Origin: Desulfofustis limnaeus
GTDB taxonomy: Bacteria > Desulfobacterota > Desulfobulbia > Desulfobulbales > Desulfocapsaceae
Reading direction: 5' to 3'
NCBI RefSeq assembly: GCF_023169885.1
Contig: NZ_AP025516.1
Coordinates: 3,389,501 to 3,453,500, forward strand
Length of the DNA stretch: 64,000 bases
This document shows positions 7,694 through 15,675 of the stretch, piece after piece. Positions within the stretch are counted from its first letter, which is position 1. Each line of letters begins with the position of its first letter. The notes under the pieces were generated by a model. The model worked only from the letters and a program-made list of their open reading frames with translations, was not told the origin of the DNA and ran no database searches. A program made the translations under genes and the position numbers.

Positions 7694-7932
7694 GCCGGCC
7701 TCCGCAGCGTTTCCGGATAGGGGATATCCGCCCAACACACCGGATCGAGAATCCGGTACCCGTCCCGCTCACTGATCCAGACGGCCGTGTCCTCATTGCC
7801 GGCCACCGGGTCCGGCCCTATCCAACCGAAAAACACATCGTCCAGCGTCCCGTCATAAACCAACACCAGCGCGCCATCGTCCGGCAGCTTCTCACCGACT
7901 GGACACCACTCAATCTCCTGTTTCTCAATCAT
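7690..7932 (-). CDS. DUF551-like small phage protein
   Basis: 80 residues. The opening EWCPVGEKLPDDGALVLVYD matches the W-x-P-V-x-x-x-L-P-x-x-G-x-x-V-L-V pattern of DUF551 proteins, common in tailed phages and of unknown function. A WADIP element near the end is also typical of the family. It overlaps the genes on both sides by four bases. Confidence 0.7.
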   Translation of the reverse strand: MIEKQEIEWCPVGEKLPDDGALVLVYDGTLDDVFFGWIGPDPVAGNEDTAVWISERDGYRILDPVCWADIPYPETLRRPA

Positions 7933-8768
7933 GGAGTCACCCCCGGCAGAACAAAGGAAAACTTCTTTCTAAGGCCTTTATTAACCTCCTCCATTATTCC
8001 AGCCGCCCAAACAGCGGCACCACCTTTGACATAAAAGGCGGAATGGCGCGTTGCGGCAGCTTCCAGCAAAACTGGCCCAATTTGCTTCAAGCGATCAAAA
8101 AAACGCTTTTCAGAAACACCCCCAGGTAAACGCTCATCTATGTACCAAAGGCCGTCCAGAATCTTCTCTTTAATTGGCACATCCTGGCAAAGTTCAACGC
8201 AAACCATCATGATGGTCTGGAAGCGATCGAGGTCCTTACTGGCCTTTTTCATTGCCCACCCGACGCTCTTTATTTGCCGTCCCTTGTTTGCAGTTCGCTT
8301 TGCTTCAACACCCAGGGCGTCAAATATCTCTTTTACGGCGAGAGCAACCTTGTCTTCAGCCTCAACATACGCACGGTATTTGTCATATGATGTAACCGTC
8401 GAAATACCGGTATTTGATTCAATAAACTTACTTGCCTCTTGCTTTGTGCTTTCGGTCAGAAACAATAGACATGGGAGTTTTGCTATATCACTTCTTCTTT
8501 TGGCCGCCATAAGCCGGTGCTGGCCGTCAATCACCCAATAACGCCCGGATCGATAACCTACAGTTAACGCCCCGCAGGACAACCACGACCACTCTCTGGT
8601 TATTTTTGACACATGCCTATTGTTGATGCCCCTTTGATAACTATCACAAATACATAAGTCGTTTTTATTGAGGTAAACCAATTCTCCTGGCTCGTCTTTA
8701 AAAGACCAACCATATCTCTTTGTCTTATCAACACCGCCAATCGTCTCGCTAATCATCGCTGTTTCCAT
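7929..8768 (-). CDS. ParB-like/DGQHR-motif protein (DUF6551-like)
   Basis: 279 residues from ATG 8768. The N-terminal region contains a ParB/Srx-type motif (YWVIDGQHRLMAAKRR, residues about 77-92), with the invariant D-G-Q-H-R that in relatives binds nucleotide or catalyses transfer. The remainder is helical (KRTANKGRQIKSVGWAMKKASKDLDRFQTI). Codon use and base composition are clearly more AT-rich than in the flanking genes, suggesting separate acquisition. Phage relatives are usually annotated as ParB N-domain proteins; role unknown. It overlaps the DUF551 gene by four bases. Confidence 0.75.
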   Translation of the reverse strand: METAMISETIGGVDKTKRYGWSFKDEPGELVYLNKNDLCICDSYQRGINNRHVSKITREWSWLSCGALTVGYRSGRYWVIDGQHRLMAAKRRSDIAKLPCLLFLTESTKQEASKFIESNTGISTVTSYDKYRAYVEAEDKVALAVKEIFDALGVEAKRTANKGRQIKSVGWAMKKASKDLDRFQTIMMVCVELCQDVPIKEKILDGLWYIDERLPGGVSEKRFFDRLKQIGPVLLEAAATRHSAFYVKGGAAVWAAGIMEEVNKGLRKKFSFVLPGVTP

Positions 8769-8769
8769 C

Positions 8770-9132
8770 TTAATTGCTCTCCCCTTTCTTCTGTTTCAAC
8801 CGCGCCAGCAGCTCGGCCCGGTCGACGAACACCACCCCGGCCGGCGGCGTGAACCGCTTGCCCGACTCCACCCGCTCGCCGATCCGGCAGCCGAGGCAGA
8901 CGTTGTGATCCTCGGACAGCGACCCGGCAAAGGCATTTTTCACCAGGCAGCGCCGCCGGTACCGAGCACACATTGCAGCAAAGACATGCTCCTCCATCCA
9001 GGTCATCACCGCCCCGGCCCCATAGCCGGCGATCGGGCACGGCAGCGCCTGGGCGATCTGCGCCGCCAGCCGCTTCGACAGCGTCTTGCCGGTCACCAGA
9101 TAGAGCCCGTCTTTCTTGATCTTCAGCGCCAT
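8770..9132 (-). CDS. Hypothetical phage protein with cysteine pairs
   Basis: 120 residues from ATG 9132 (GGGGGCGGC upstream), overlapping the previous gene by 10 bases. It starts MALKIKKDGLYLVTGKTLSKRLAAQIAQALP and then contains MCARYRRRCLVK...NVCLGCRIGERV, four cysteines that may hold a metal. No family recognised. The gene sits in a run of cysteine-rich small proteins between the two terminase subunits. Confidence 0.65.
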   Translation of the reverse strand: MALKIKKDGLYLVTGKTLSKRLAAQIAQALPCPIAGYGAGAVMTWMEEHVFAAMCARYRRRCLVKNAFAGSLSEDHNVCLGCRIGERVESGKRFTPPAGVVFVDRAELLARLKQKKGESN

Positions 9133-9551
9133 GCCGCCCCCTGGGCACTCATCAACTCCGCCTCGCATCCCTCACACAGCGACACCCCCGGCCCAGTCTC
9201 GCAGCCGCAGCCGGCGCAGAGCCACTGCTCGCCACCACCGGCCCCGGCCGCCGACTCGGCCACCGCAGACCGCTCGAAATACCGCAACAGCTCCTGCAGC
9301 TCCTCGAGGCAGAGCCGCACCGAGCCGGTCACTCCCTCGGCCGCCTGCCGCGCCCACACCCCGGTCCACTTCCGGCAGTCGTCACAGACCAGCGCACCGG
9401 CCTCGATATCACAACCGCAGCCGGCACAAACGCCGATCTCTTTCCGCACGGTGCCGTCACCCCACAACAGTACGCGCACCAACGGCTCATCCAGGCCAAA
9501 AAGCTGCCCCAGCCTCCTCGTCACAAACGGCACCGGCACCCGCTCTTCCAT
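9123..9551 (-). CDS. Double zinc-ribbon hypothetical protein
   Basis: 142 residues from ATG 9551; a GTG one codon earlier is also possible. Two very similar ribbons, CAGCGCDIEAGALVCDDC (about residues 42-59) and CAGCGCETGPGVSLCEGC (about 111-128), flank a helical middle (CLEELQELLRYFERSAVAES). The near-identity of the two ribbons suggests an internal duplication. It starts within the stop of the small terminase gene (GTGATG). Possibly a DNA- or protein-binding adaptor; no known family. Confidence 0.7.
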   Translation of the reverse strand: MEERVPVPFVTRRLGQLFGLDEPLVRVLLWGDGTVRKEIGVCAGCGCDIEAGALVCDDCRKWTGVWARQAAEGVTGSVRLCLEELQELLRYFERSAVAESAAGAGGGEQWLCAGCGCETGPGVSLCEGCEAELMSAQGAAWR

Positions 9552-10120
9552 CACTCGTTACCCTCCAGGATTACATCAATCTCGGCATCGGCGGCGAAAT
9601 CGCCCATGCGCAGCTCCAGTTCCTCGACGATCGCCGCCACCAGGTCGGGCAGCCGGCCCTGGTCGCCGCCCACCAGATCGATCCAGTCTGCCGCCTTGGC
9701 CTGGACGCTGTGGTTGAGGTGCGCCATAAAGGCCACCGCCCGACCGACGATCGCCAGCTCATGGTCCTCCCGGGACACGTAGCGCCCCTGCCGCACGTCG
9801 AAATCGTACTGCTCCCGGGCCACCCGGATCCGCTCCCGCTGCAACTCCAGCGCGGCCTTCTCGTCGGCCATCCGCTCGGCCTTCTCGTTCACCTTCTGCC
9901 CGGTGTCGGCCGACTTCAACCACCGCTTGGCGTAGCGCTCCACCGCCCCGATGGTGAACACCCCCTTGCGCTGCCGTAGCTTCTTCTCCCGGATATGCTC
10001 GTAAAACTGCGACCGGCTGATCTGCCACCCCTCCTCCCGCAGGTACTCATACACCCGCAGCGCCGTATCAAACGACTGAGGCAGCAGATCGGCCGCGATG
10101 TCGGGGGTGTTCTCGGTCAT
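9551..10120 (-). CDS. terS: Phage terminase small subunit, Nu1-like
   Basis: 189 residues from ATG 10120. The N-terminal part (ISRSQFYEHIREKKLRQRKGVFTIGAVERYAKRWL) is the winged helix used by Nu1-type small subunits to bind the packaging site cos/pac; a long charged helix follows (ADEKAALELQRERIRVAREQYDFDVRQGRYV), then a helical C-terminus that would contact the large subunit. Although it is distant from terL, both are in the same leftward transcript. The family call rests on this architecture. Confidence 0.8.
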   Translation of the reverse strand: MTENTPDIAADLLPQSFDTALRVYEYLREEGWQISRSQFYEHIREKKLRQRKGVFTIGAVERYAKRWLKSADTGQKVNEKAERMADEKAALELQRERIRVAREQYDFDVRQGRYVSREDHELAIVGRAVAFMAHLNHSVQAKAADWIDLVGGDQGRLPDLVAAIVEELELRMGDFAADAEIDVILEGNE

Positions 10121-10365
10121 TACCAGTTCTCGCCCTTGAGCCGTTTCAAGCCCTCGGTATTGTCGTAATGATCGCACCAATAATGCGGCAACACCCGATA
10201 CTGCCGCCCCGGCTCCAGCCCGATGATCCGGCAACGCGCCTCGACCCCGAGCACCTTCCCGCCGATCCCGACCACCTGAAACTCACGGACGAAATGATCA
10301 CACTGCGAGCAGCTCGCCCAGGTCCTCCCCCTCCGGTAATTAACCTCTTGTTTTTTCTTCAACAT
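10120..10365 (-). CDS. Hypothetical cysteine-rich phage protein
   Basis: 81 residues. Contains ASCSQCDHF, then EARC and HYWCDHYD, a C-x2-C plus C/C-H set that could bind zinc. It begins at ATG 10365 overlapping the primase stop and ends overlapping the terS start. Function unknown; it lies at the junction of replication and packaging genes. Confidence 0.65.
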   Translation of the reverse strand: MLKKKQEVNYRRGRTWASCSQCDHFVREFQVVGIGGKVLGVEARCRIIGLEPGRQYRVLPHYWCDHYDNTEGLKRLKGENW

Positions 10366-11720
10366 CACGCCGCCTCCTTTTCTACTGCCACACCGCGCTG
10401 GATATACGCGCCGGCGAACACTTCCTTGATATCAGCCGCCAGCAGCGCCGCCCGCTGCCGCCGCTCCTCGTCCATGCCGGACACCGCCGCATGCAGCCGG
10501 GCCAGCTCGTTTTCAGAAAAAACGATCCTGCCCGCCTCGGTCAGCTCGGCCCAGCGCTGCCGGGAATTCGTCACGGTGATCTCGCGGCCGTCGGCCAGCT
10601 GCTTCACGTATTCCAACTCACCAGCGTCAGACGGCTGCCCCTGGCGCTCCGGACGTGCCCCAGCCGCCGGCAGCGGCGCCACATGGAACCGCGGCGGCAG
10701 GCCGGCCAGCACCCAGGTGCGCAGGTCGCCGCCGGCCTGGAATACCTCGCCGGGGTCCTTGCCGCCGATCACCGGCACCCGCTCCGCCTGCTCGAACTGC
10801 TCGAGCCACCAGCGGCTAGCCTTCGCCCCCGGGATATCCATGGCGCCGGTTACCTCGTTGCGCCGCGGCGTGTCGCTGTCCAGGCTCACCGAGATATGCA
10901 GCGAGCGTTGCAGCTTCTCCCACAGCCCAACCGGCGGCTTGCTGGTGTCGTTACCCAGGGCGACCACCCCAACGAGATCGCCGGCCACCCCGTCCAGCAG
11001 GATGGCGTCCAGACCGGACTCCACCACGACATAGGCCTCGGCGTCCCTGGTTATCAGCGGCTGCCGACTCGAACCCGGCACCACGTAATAGCGCGGTCCC
11101 CGTTCCGGCGCCGGCCGGCGGATCCGAACCTGCACCACCCGGCCGCCATCGAAAATCGGGATCACCAGCCCGGCCGGGAACCACAGCTTTTTCGCCGAGC
11201 CGTCCGGCTTCGATTCCGCCGCCAGCCCCCAGGACCGCCGCTCCCGCCACTGGTCCTTGTCCAGCCAGCCGAGCCGGTAGCGTTCCACCAGGGCCCGGTC
11301 GATGCCGCGCAGCGCCAGCCAGAGCAGCTGCTCGTCGTTGGCCAGCAGCGCCGCATGGCACCGCTCCACCAGGGCGGCCGCCTTGATCGACCAGGTCTCC
11401 ACCGGGGCCGCCGCCGGCGCCGGCACGAATCCGCTCGGCCGCTCCAAGGCCGGCCGCCGCTGCGGCTCGATATCGAGCTGAGCGCAGGCCTCCCGGTACC
11501 CTAACCCGTCGCGCAACCGCAGGAATTCGATAGCGTCCCCGGCCTTGGAGCAGACCCGGCACCAGAACGTGCCGTGCGTCCCCTGCGCCGGCCAGACATG
11601 GAACCGGTCCGAATCCCGCCCCTTGCCGCCGTCGCCGCACAGTGGGCAGGCGCCGTGGTATTCACCGCCCTTGGTGGTGCTCGCTTTTCTCAGTCCAGGA
11701 ATCAAATCGATCAGGTTCAT
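10365..11720 (-). CDS. Phage DNA primase with CHC2 zinc finger and Toprim domain
   Basis: 451 residues. A CHC2-type zinc finger is formed by C25, C28, C54 and C57 (CPLCGDG...FWCRVC); a Toprim domain follows (AYVVVESGLDAILLDGVAG..VVALGNDTSKP, then ISVSLDSDTPRR with the acidic D-x-D pair). It makes RNA primers for phage DNA replication. The zinc finger and Toprim lie in one protein while the helicase is a separate gene upstream, with an iteron-like AT-rich gap between them. Confidence 0.88.
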   Translation of the reverse strand: MNLIDLIPGLRKASTTKGGEYHGACPLCGDGGKGRDSDRFHVWPAQGTHGTFWCRVCSKAGDAIEFLRLRDGLGYREACAQLDIEPQRRPALERPSGFVPAPAAAPVETWSIKAAALVERCHAALLANDEQLLWLALRGIDRALVERYRLGWLDKDQWRERRSWGLAAESKPDGSAKKLWFPAGLVIPIFDGGRVVQVRIRRPAPERGPRYYVVPGSSRQPLITRDAEAYVVVESGLDAILLDGVAGDLVGVVALGNDTSKPPVGLWEKLQRSLHISVSLDSDTPRRNEVTGAMDIPGAKASRWWLEQFEQAERVPVIGGKDPGEVFQAGGDLRTWVLAGLPPRFHVAPLPAAGARPERQGQPSDAGELEYVKQLADGREITVTNSRQRWAELTEAGRIVFSENELARLHAAVSGMDEERRQRAALLAADIKEVFAGAYIQRGVAVEKEAA

Positions 11721-12036
11721 GGTCGGCTCCGGTTATGATGATATGATGTCAAACAGATGGAGTAAAAAAGGTCATCATAATTGCAGGTTGTTGTTTTTAT
11801 TATTTTTATTATCTTATTATGACGATATGATGATAGTCCTAGTAACTAGATATAAAAAAAGCGCTTAAGTGTTCCCGTGCGTAATAGTGGAACATTGTCA
11901 TATCGTCATATTTCCGTTTTTTGCGCAGTTGTTCCGGTTGCTTGCGAATATGATGACCATTTTGCCCGGTTTTCGGATGGTAATATCATCATGGCCCCGG
12001 CCCCGATTGTTGCCGTCCACAGGAAAAATCCGGTCA
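11721..12036. repeat. AT-rich intergenic region with degenerate iteron-like repeats, candidate phage origin
   Basis: No gene is evident in this 316-base gap between primase and helicase. A motif close to ATGAYGATATGAT recurs: at about 11735, at about 11819, inverted at about 11896-11912, and in weaker inverted form at about 11981-11994. Successive copies are roughly 80-85 bases apart. The surrounding DNA is far richer in A and T than its neighbours (for example 11785-11820). Repeats plus AT-rich DNA beside a primase and a P4-type helicase are what a replication origin would look like. Confidence 0.5.
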
Positions 12037-13683
12037 TCATGCCGGGCCTCCGATCGGCCGGAAGGCCAGCCCGGTGAACTTGACAGTGCCGCCCTTCGTG
12101 TCCTTGGTGTAGCCGCGCCGCTCGAGCCAGGCCGAGATCTTCTTCTTGGAAGGCATGTAGGTGGTGGACTCGGAAACGGCGTCCACATACCACTCCTTGT
12201 AGCGCTGGTAGATCTCGGCGAACTTGACCGGGATGTTTGATTCGGACTTCTCCATGACATCGAGGAAGAACTGCTCGAAGGTGTCCTCCGATCGTCGCAG
12301 CTGCTCCACGTCGGCACGGATCTTCTCCGGCGGCGCCAGGCCGTGTTGCTGCCACTCCAGGCACCCCTGGACCAACCAGGCGAGGATCCCCGGAGCCTCC
12401 TTCATCAGTTTTTCAATCAACAGCGGATCCCGTTGCCGCTCATTTTCCTCACTCGGATTATCCACGTACTTGAGCGGGTACTGGAGGAACAGCAGCCGTT
12501 TCACCAGGGCATAGTCTCTGGTCAGTCCGCCGGGTATGTGATTGGTGTAGAGGAACAGTTTGTGTGTCGGCCTGAAATTGGTCTCAAATCGATCGTGCGG
12601 CGACCGGGCGCAGATGGTGTCGGACCCGGTGAGCATCTTTACCTTGGCGCCAGATACGCGGCGGTTCTCGTCAGTCTCCGACGCAATAACCATGCGCCGG
12701 CCCTGCAGCGACACCATGTCCGGAGACGGGCCGGCGGAGCTGCGCGTATTCTTTTGCTCGAGGATCAACTCCGGCTGTATCGCCCAGGCCAGATCGCCAA
12801 GGATCGCCCGCAGCACTTCGAACATCGTCCCCTTGCCGTTGCGTCCTTCGCCGACGAAGCAGGCAATGAAATGCTCGGTGGTCAACCCGGTTATGGCATA
12901 CCCAAACAGCCGCCGGATAAAGGAGACGATCTCCGGCGACGATTGCAGCGCCCCGTCCTGCTCCACGACATGGATCTCGTCAATAACCCGTTCCCAGGTC
13001 GGCCGCGGTGCGTCGATACCCTGCCACTCGATCGGGATCGCCTTCACCAGGTAATCGCCCGGCCTGCCCGGTTTGAGTTTGCCTGTCTTCAGGTCGATCA
13101 CCCCATTCTTGCAGGGCAGCAGCATCGGCTGCTGGTCGACCTCGTCACCGACAATGGCCAGGCTATCGTCGCCGATCTTGTGACTCCACTCCAGGCAGGC
13201 CCGAGCCCCTCCGATGCCGCGCAGCTTCTTGATCCGCGCCTTGTACTTGGCCAGCAGATCACGGAGCCGTTTCGCCTCGGTGTTGCGCTCTTTATCAACC
13301 GCCTCGCTGATATCGGCCTCGATCTCCTGGCATTGCTGCTCGTAGCGCTGCGCCACCAGGTCGACGGCGTTGTGGGCGTAATCCTTTTTGTCGACCGACC
13401 AATGGTGCCCGACCCACATCAACCATTCGCCGGTGATCTTCACGTAGAGGTAACGGTCGCGGTTCAACCGGGCAAACATGGTGCCGTCGCCGCGCTCGTT
13501 GTTCTTGAAACACTGGGAGACGAAGTATTTATCAACGGTCTCGAGATCATCCTCGAAATGGTCCGCCCCGTCATCGGCCGCGGCGGCCGGTTCACCGTCG
13601 ACGCCGAGCAGCTTCTCTTCCTCCTGGCGGGCCTCGTCTATCTTGCGCCGCATCTCCTTCAGCTTTTCGGCATCATTCGGCAT
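12037..13683 (-). CDS. P4-type/D5-like phage primase-helicase (SF3 helicase)
   Basis: 548 residues from ATG 13683 (GGGTGAG upstream). Walker A is GEGRNGKGTMFEVL (about 278-291), preceded by the D5_N-type region (PMLLPCKNGVIDLKTGKLKPGRPGDYLVKAIP, about 186-217); Walker B and motif C follow (RRMVIASETDENRRV; THKLFLYTNHIP). The C-terminus has the Primase_3/pox-D5-like winged helix. It unwinds the phage origin and drives the fork. It overlaps the upstream zinc-ribbon gene by 11 bases. Confidence 0.92.
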   Translation of the reverse strand: MPNDAEKLKEMRRKIDEARQEEEKLLGVDGEPAAAADDGADHFEDDLETVDKYFVSQCFKNNERGDGTMFARLNRDRYLYVKITGEWLMWVGHHWSVDKKDYAHNAVDLVAQRYEQQCQEIEADISEAVDKERNTEAKRLRDLLAKYKARIKKLRGIGGARACLEWSHKIGDDSLAIVGDEVDQQPMLLPCKNGVIDLKTGKLKPGRPGDYLVKAIPIEWQGIDAPRPTWERVIDEIHVVEQDGALQSSPEIVSFIRRLFGYAITGLTTEHFIACFVGEGRNGKGTMFEVLRAILGDLAWAIQPELILEQKNTRSSAGPSPDMVSLQGRRMVIASETDENRRVSGAKVKMLTGSDTICARSPHDRFETNFRPTHKLFLYTNHIPGGLTRDYALVKRLLFLQYPLKYVDNPSEENERQRDPLLIEKLMKEAPGILAWLVQGCLEWQQHGLAPPEKIRADVEQLRRSEDTFEQFFLDVMEKSESNIPVKFAEIYQRYKEWYVDAVSESTTYMPSKKKISAWLERRGYTKDTKGGTVKFTGLAFRPIGGPA

Positions 13684-13975
13684 GCAGCTCACCCTTGCGC
13701 TTGTATATCCAGCGCCGCGAGATATGTCCGTCCATCACCCGGACAATCACCGGCACGGCAATCTTCTCTTTGATCATCCGCTCGGCCAGCTCCTTGGCCA
13801 GCTCGTCGAGGTACGGGCTGAGCACAAACACCCGGCCGCACCCCTTGCAGCGGTATTGCTGCTTCCCTGCACGGCTTATCCCGCAGCGCCACACCACCAC
13901 CGACTGGCAACGCGGGCAGCGCGGCCGCTCGCCGGCGCCGCTGAACCTCCCCAGCTCCCGGGCCCTCACCGCCAC
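13673..13975 (-). CDS. Transposase-like zinc-ribbon/HTH protein, probably domesticated
   Basis: 100 residues, GTG start at 13975. A zinc ribbon CPRCQS...WRCGISRAGKQQYRCKGCGRVF (about 20-48) closely follows the N-terminal ribbon of IS1 InsA/IS-type transposases, and a helix-turn-helix-like stretch follows (AERMIKEKIAVPVIVRVMDGHISRRWIYKRKG). There is no catalytic domain and no inverted repeats, so it is a DNA-binding module used by the phage rather than a mobile element. It directly precedes the helicase gene, so a role at the origin or in gene control is conceivable. Confidence 0.65.
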   Translation of the reverse strand: MAVRARELGRFSGAGERPRCPRCQSVVVWRCGISRAGKQQYRCKGCGRVFVLSPYLDELAKELAERMIKEKIAVPVIVRVMDGHISRRWIYKRKGELHAE

Positions 13976-13979
13976 ACCC

Positions 13980-14186
13980 CTAACAACATCGCTCCATCAG
14001 CGAGATAGAGCCGTGAAAAAATCCGAGATCCACCCGCCTTCCAACAAGGTCCTCGACCATCCACCCGCAAACCCAACACCCGTAATGTTTTCCGGTTTTC
14101 CGCCGCAACCAAACCTGCGCCCGTACCCGTCCGTCGCGCTCCTCCGTACCCGTGATGCTTCGTTTTGGCGGAAGGACCCGCGGCAT
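13980..14186 (-). CDS. Small hypothetical phage protein (frame uncertain)
   Basis: 68 residues: MPRVLPPKRSITGTEERDGRVRAQVWLRRKTGKHYG, then CWVCGWMVEDLVGRRVDL and an ERCC end. The CWVC pair and basic region resemble the other small zinc proteins here. No good ribosome site precedes ATG 14186. A competing frame (13966-14295) is open and starts by TGATG overlap with the upstream stop, so one of the two is probably the true gene; residue composition favours the one listed. Confidence 0.4.
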   Translation of the reverse strand: MPRVLPPKRSITGTEERDGRVRAQVWLRRKTGKHYGCWVCGWMVEDLVGRRVDLGFFHGSISLMERCC

Positions 14187-14291
14187 TCGGCATGACCATA
14201 AGCGTTGGAAGGTTTAATCGGAGAGGGAGGGCGCGGGATGTACAGTCAACAGCCCCAACCCCTCTATGGCCTACCAGCCGCCTAACGGGCA

Positions 14292-14576
14292 TCATCGCAG
14301 CTCCTCGACAAAGGGGACCGCCCCGCTTGCCAGATGGGGTCCCCCGGCCGTCGGTTTGCCTTTGTCAGAGAGATAGTGTATGGCCGCAGGTGGGGTAGTC
14401 ACCAAACCCGCAACGGGGCCTGACGAGTTGGCGACGAGCATGATCGGACCAACCACCATCGCAACGACGGCGGCGATCGCGATCATCGAGAAGAGCAGCC
14501 CGAGCGGGCCGCCCTGGTGAATCTCCTTGTTCTTGAATCGGTTCCGGGAGCGGCGAGCATGAAAGGGACGTATCAT
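14292..14576 (-). CDS. Small single-pass membrane protein
   Basis: 94 residues from ATG 14576, overlapping the upstream stop (ATGA). A basic N-terminus (MIRPFHARRSRNRFKNKE) precedes one hydrophobic helix (GLLFSMIAIAAVVAMVVGPIMLVA, about 26-49), then a Pro/Gly-rich tail. Topology suggests the N-terminus in the cytoplasm. No family recognised. Confidence 0.5.
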   Translation of the reverse strand: MIRPFHARRSRNRFKNKEIHQGGPLGLLFSMIAIAAVVAMVVGPIMLVANSSGPVAGLVTTPPAAIHYLSDKGKPTAGGPHLASGAVPFVEELR

Positions 14577-14716
14577 CTGGTAGCCTCCGGTTTGCGGTGG
14601 GGGCGGGCCCTCTTCGCCCTGGCGATCGCCTCGAGACGACGCAACTCGGGAAAGAGAATCTCGATGCAGTATTGATCGTCCCGCAGTTTAGGCGCGGGGC
14701 GTTGCCGCTGCTTCAT
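14573..14716 (-). CDS. Very small basic phage protein
   Basis: 47 residues (MKQRQRPAPKLRDDQYC...PELRRLEAIARAKRARPHRK), found by reading the gap between two leftward genes. It starts at ATG 14716, 28 bases inside the upstream gene, and ends ATGA on the start of the membrane-protein gene. The tight couplings on both sides and the short helix-forming LRRLEAIARAKRA segment support translation, though it is too short to assign. Confidence 0.5.
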   Translation of the reverse strand: MKQRQRPAPKLRDDQYCIEILFPELRRLEAIARAKRARPHRKPEATR

Positions 14717-15176
14717 CGGCGCCTCCGGTGTCTTTGACGTACCGAGCCACCGTGCGCTCGATCTCGTCCATCGCCTCCTGCTTGAGGCGCATCACATCGG
14801 CCAGCGAACCGCGGCTCTCGATAGTGCGCTGCAGCTCGGCCACGGCCGAGTAGTCGGCCAGGATCTCCTCCTGGATGGTGGGCAGCGGCTCTCGAATGGC
14901 GCCGCCGGCCTGCTCCTGGTAAACGGCTGTTTCGAGATAACCAATGGCCGCTCGGGCCACATAGCCGAGACCGACCGCATCCAGCCGCTCAAAGAGCGCA
15001 TGCAGCAGTTCCAGAGGGCTCCGGCAACGGTGCGCGGTGAACGCCGGATCCTGGGCCCAGGAGTGAGCCGAGCGGATCTCCCGGTTGAAAATGCGGGCCA
15101 CCGTGTCGGCCCCCAGGTACTTCCGCGCCGCCTGAAACACTTGCCACGGCTGCATTTTCGCACGATTGTTCGACAT
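14688..15176 (-). CDS. Hypothetical early phage regulatory-type protein
   Basis: 162 residues from ATG 15176 with GGGGAAG upstream. It begins MSNNRAKMQPWQVFQAARKYLGADTVARIF..RSAHSWAQDP, a short HTH-like pattern followed by SPLELLHALFERLDAVGLGYVARAAIGYLETA, then a charged helix (VMRLKQEAMDEIERTVARYV). Its place as first gene of the long leftward transcript, beyond the Cro-like gene, is where CII-like or early regulators occur in related phages. The similarity is only of pattern and position. Confidence 0.6.
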   Translation of the reverse strand: MSNNRAKMQPWQVFQAARKYLGADTVARIFNREIRSAHSWAQDPAFTAHRCRSPLELLHALFERLDAVGLGYVARAAIGYLETAVYQEQAGGAIREPLPTIQEEILADYSAVAELQRTIESRGSLADVMRLKQEAMDEIERTVARYVKDTGGADEAAATPRA

Positions 15177-15187
15177 GGACTTCCCCT

Positions 15188-15200
15188 ATAGCTCAGCTAT
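15188..15200. promoter_or_regulatory. Palindromic operator candidate at the leftward early promoter
   Basis: ATAGCT-C-AGCTAT is a perfect 13-bp palindrome 12 bases before the ATG at 15176. Its position straddles where a leftward -10 or start site would be (the minus strand reads CATAGCTGAGCTATAGG). It could be bound by the repressor or Cro-like protein encoded nearby. Confidence 0.35.
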
Positions 15201-15337
15201 GCTGCAGGTATGAGAAACTGTTTTTTCTTCAAAATTAGCCCGTCCCCTGTTAGGATGGCTCCGTGCCGCCAAGCATCGAGCCCGTGGTCCGCCCAGGGGA
15301 GGGGCTGTTTTGTTTGCAACAAATGGAGAGAGAGGCC

Positions 15338-15580
15338 ATGACCAACAGAGACATTTTCATCCAGATCCTTCATGAGGTGTCCGGAGAGGAGAAGGCCAAA
15401 CTCAACGGCCTGCTCGACATGATCAAACACCGCCTGCCGCCGGGCCATAAGCTCGATGAAGAACTCACAGATGAAAAGGCAAACCAACTGCTCTCCGATC
15501 TGCGAAAAGAAAAACTCGGCATCCTGCAATGGCTCCATGAGGGACGCCAAGAGATGGAGAAGCTCGAAGGTCATGCCTGA
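15338..15580 (+). CDS. Small hypothetical helical protein
   Basis: 80 residues starting at ATG 15338 after GGAGAGAGAGGCC. It is charged and helical throughout (LHEVSGEEKAKLNGLLDMIKHRLPPGHKLDEELTDEKANQLLSDLRKEKL). It runs rightward between the leftward early operon and the Cro-like gene and so overlaps a tiny leftward ORF at its end. No family recognised. Confidence 0.6.
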   Translation: MTNRDIFIQILHEVSGEEKAKLNGLLDMIKHRLPPGHKLDEELTDEKANQLLSDLRKEKLGILQWLHEGRQEMEKLEGHA

Positions 15581-15675
15581 ATCGCCGCAGACAAGGAAGA
15601 CCTGATCAGTTCGATGTCTTCCTGTGGCAGACCGAGGCTTTCAAGAAAGGACAGAAACAAGTGCGGAACATTCAT
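15571..15675 (-). CDS. Tiny ORF coupled to the Cro/Ner-like gene
   Basis: 34 residues (MNVPHLFLSFLESLGLPQED, then IELIRSSLSAAIQA). It has a very good ribosome site (AAAAAGGAGAATCCC before ATG) and starts as ATGA on the stop of the Cro-like gene, which argues that it is translated. Its last 10 bases overlap the end of the opposite-strand gene at 15338. Function unknown. Confidence 0.45.
   Translation of the reverse strand: MNVPHLFLSFLESLGLPQEDIELIRSSLSAAIQA

Noticed and set aside
12343-13773. 476-codon rightward ORF opposite the P4-type helicase
   Set aside because: Antisense shadow; the Walker A and flanking motifs are in the leftward frame.
13966-14295. 109-codon leftward ORF overlapping the 68-codon one
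   Set aside because: Start coupling is good, but residue composition is Arg/Gly/Leu-rich like a shadow; kept only as an alternative frame.
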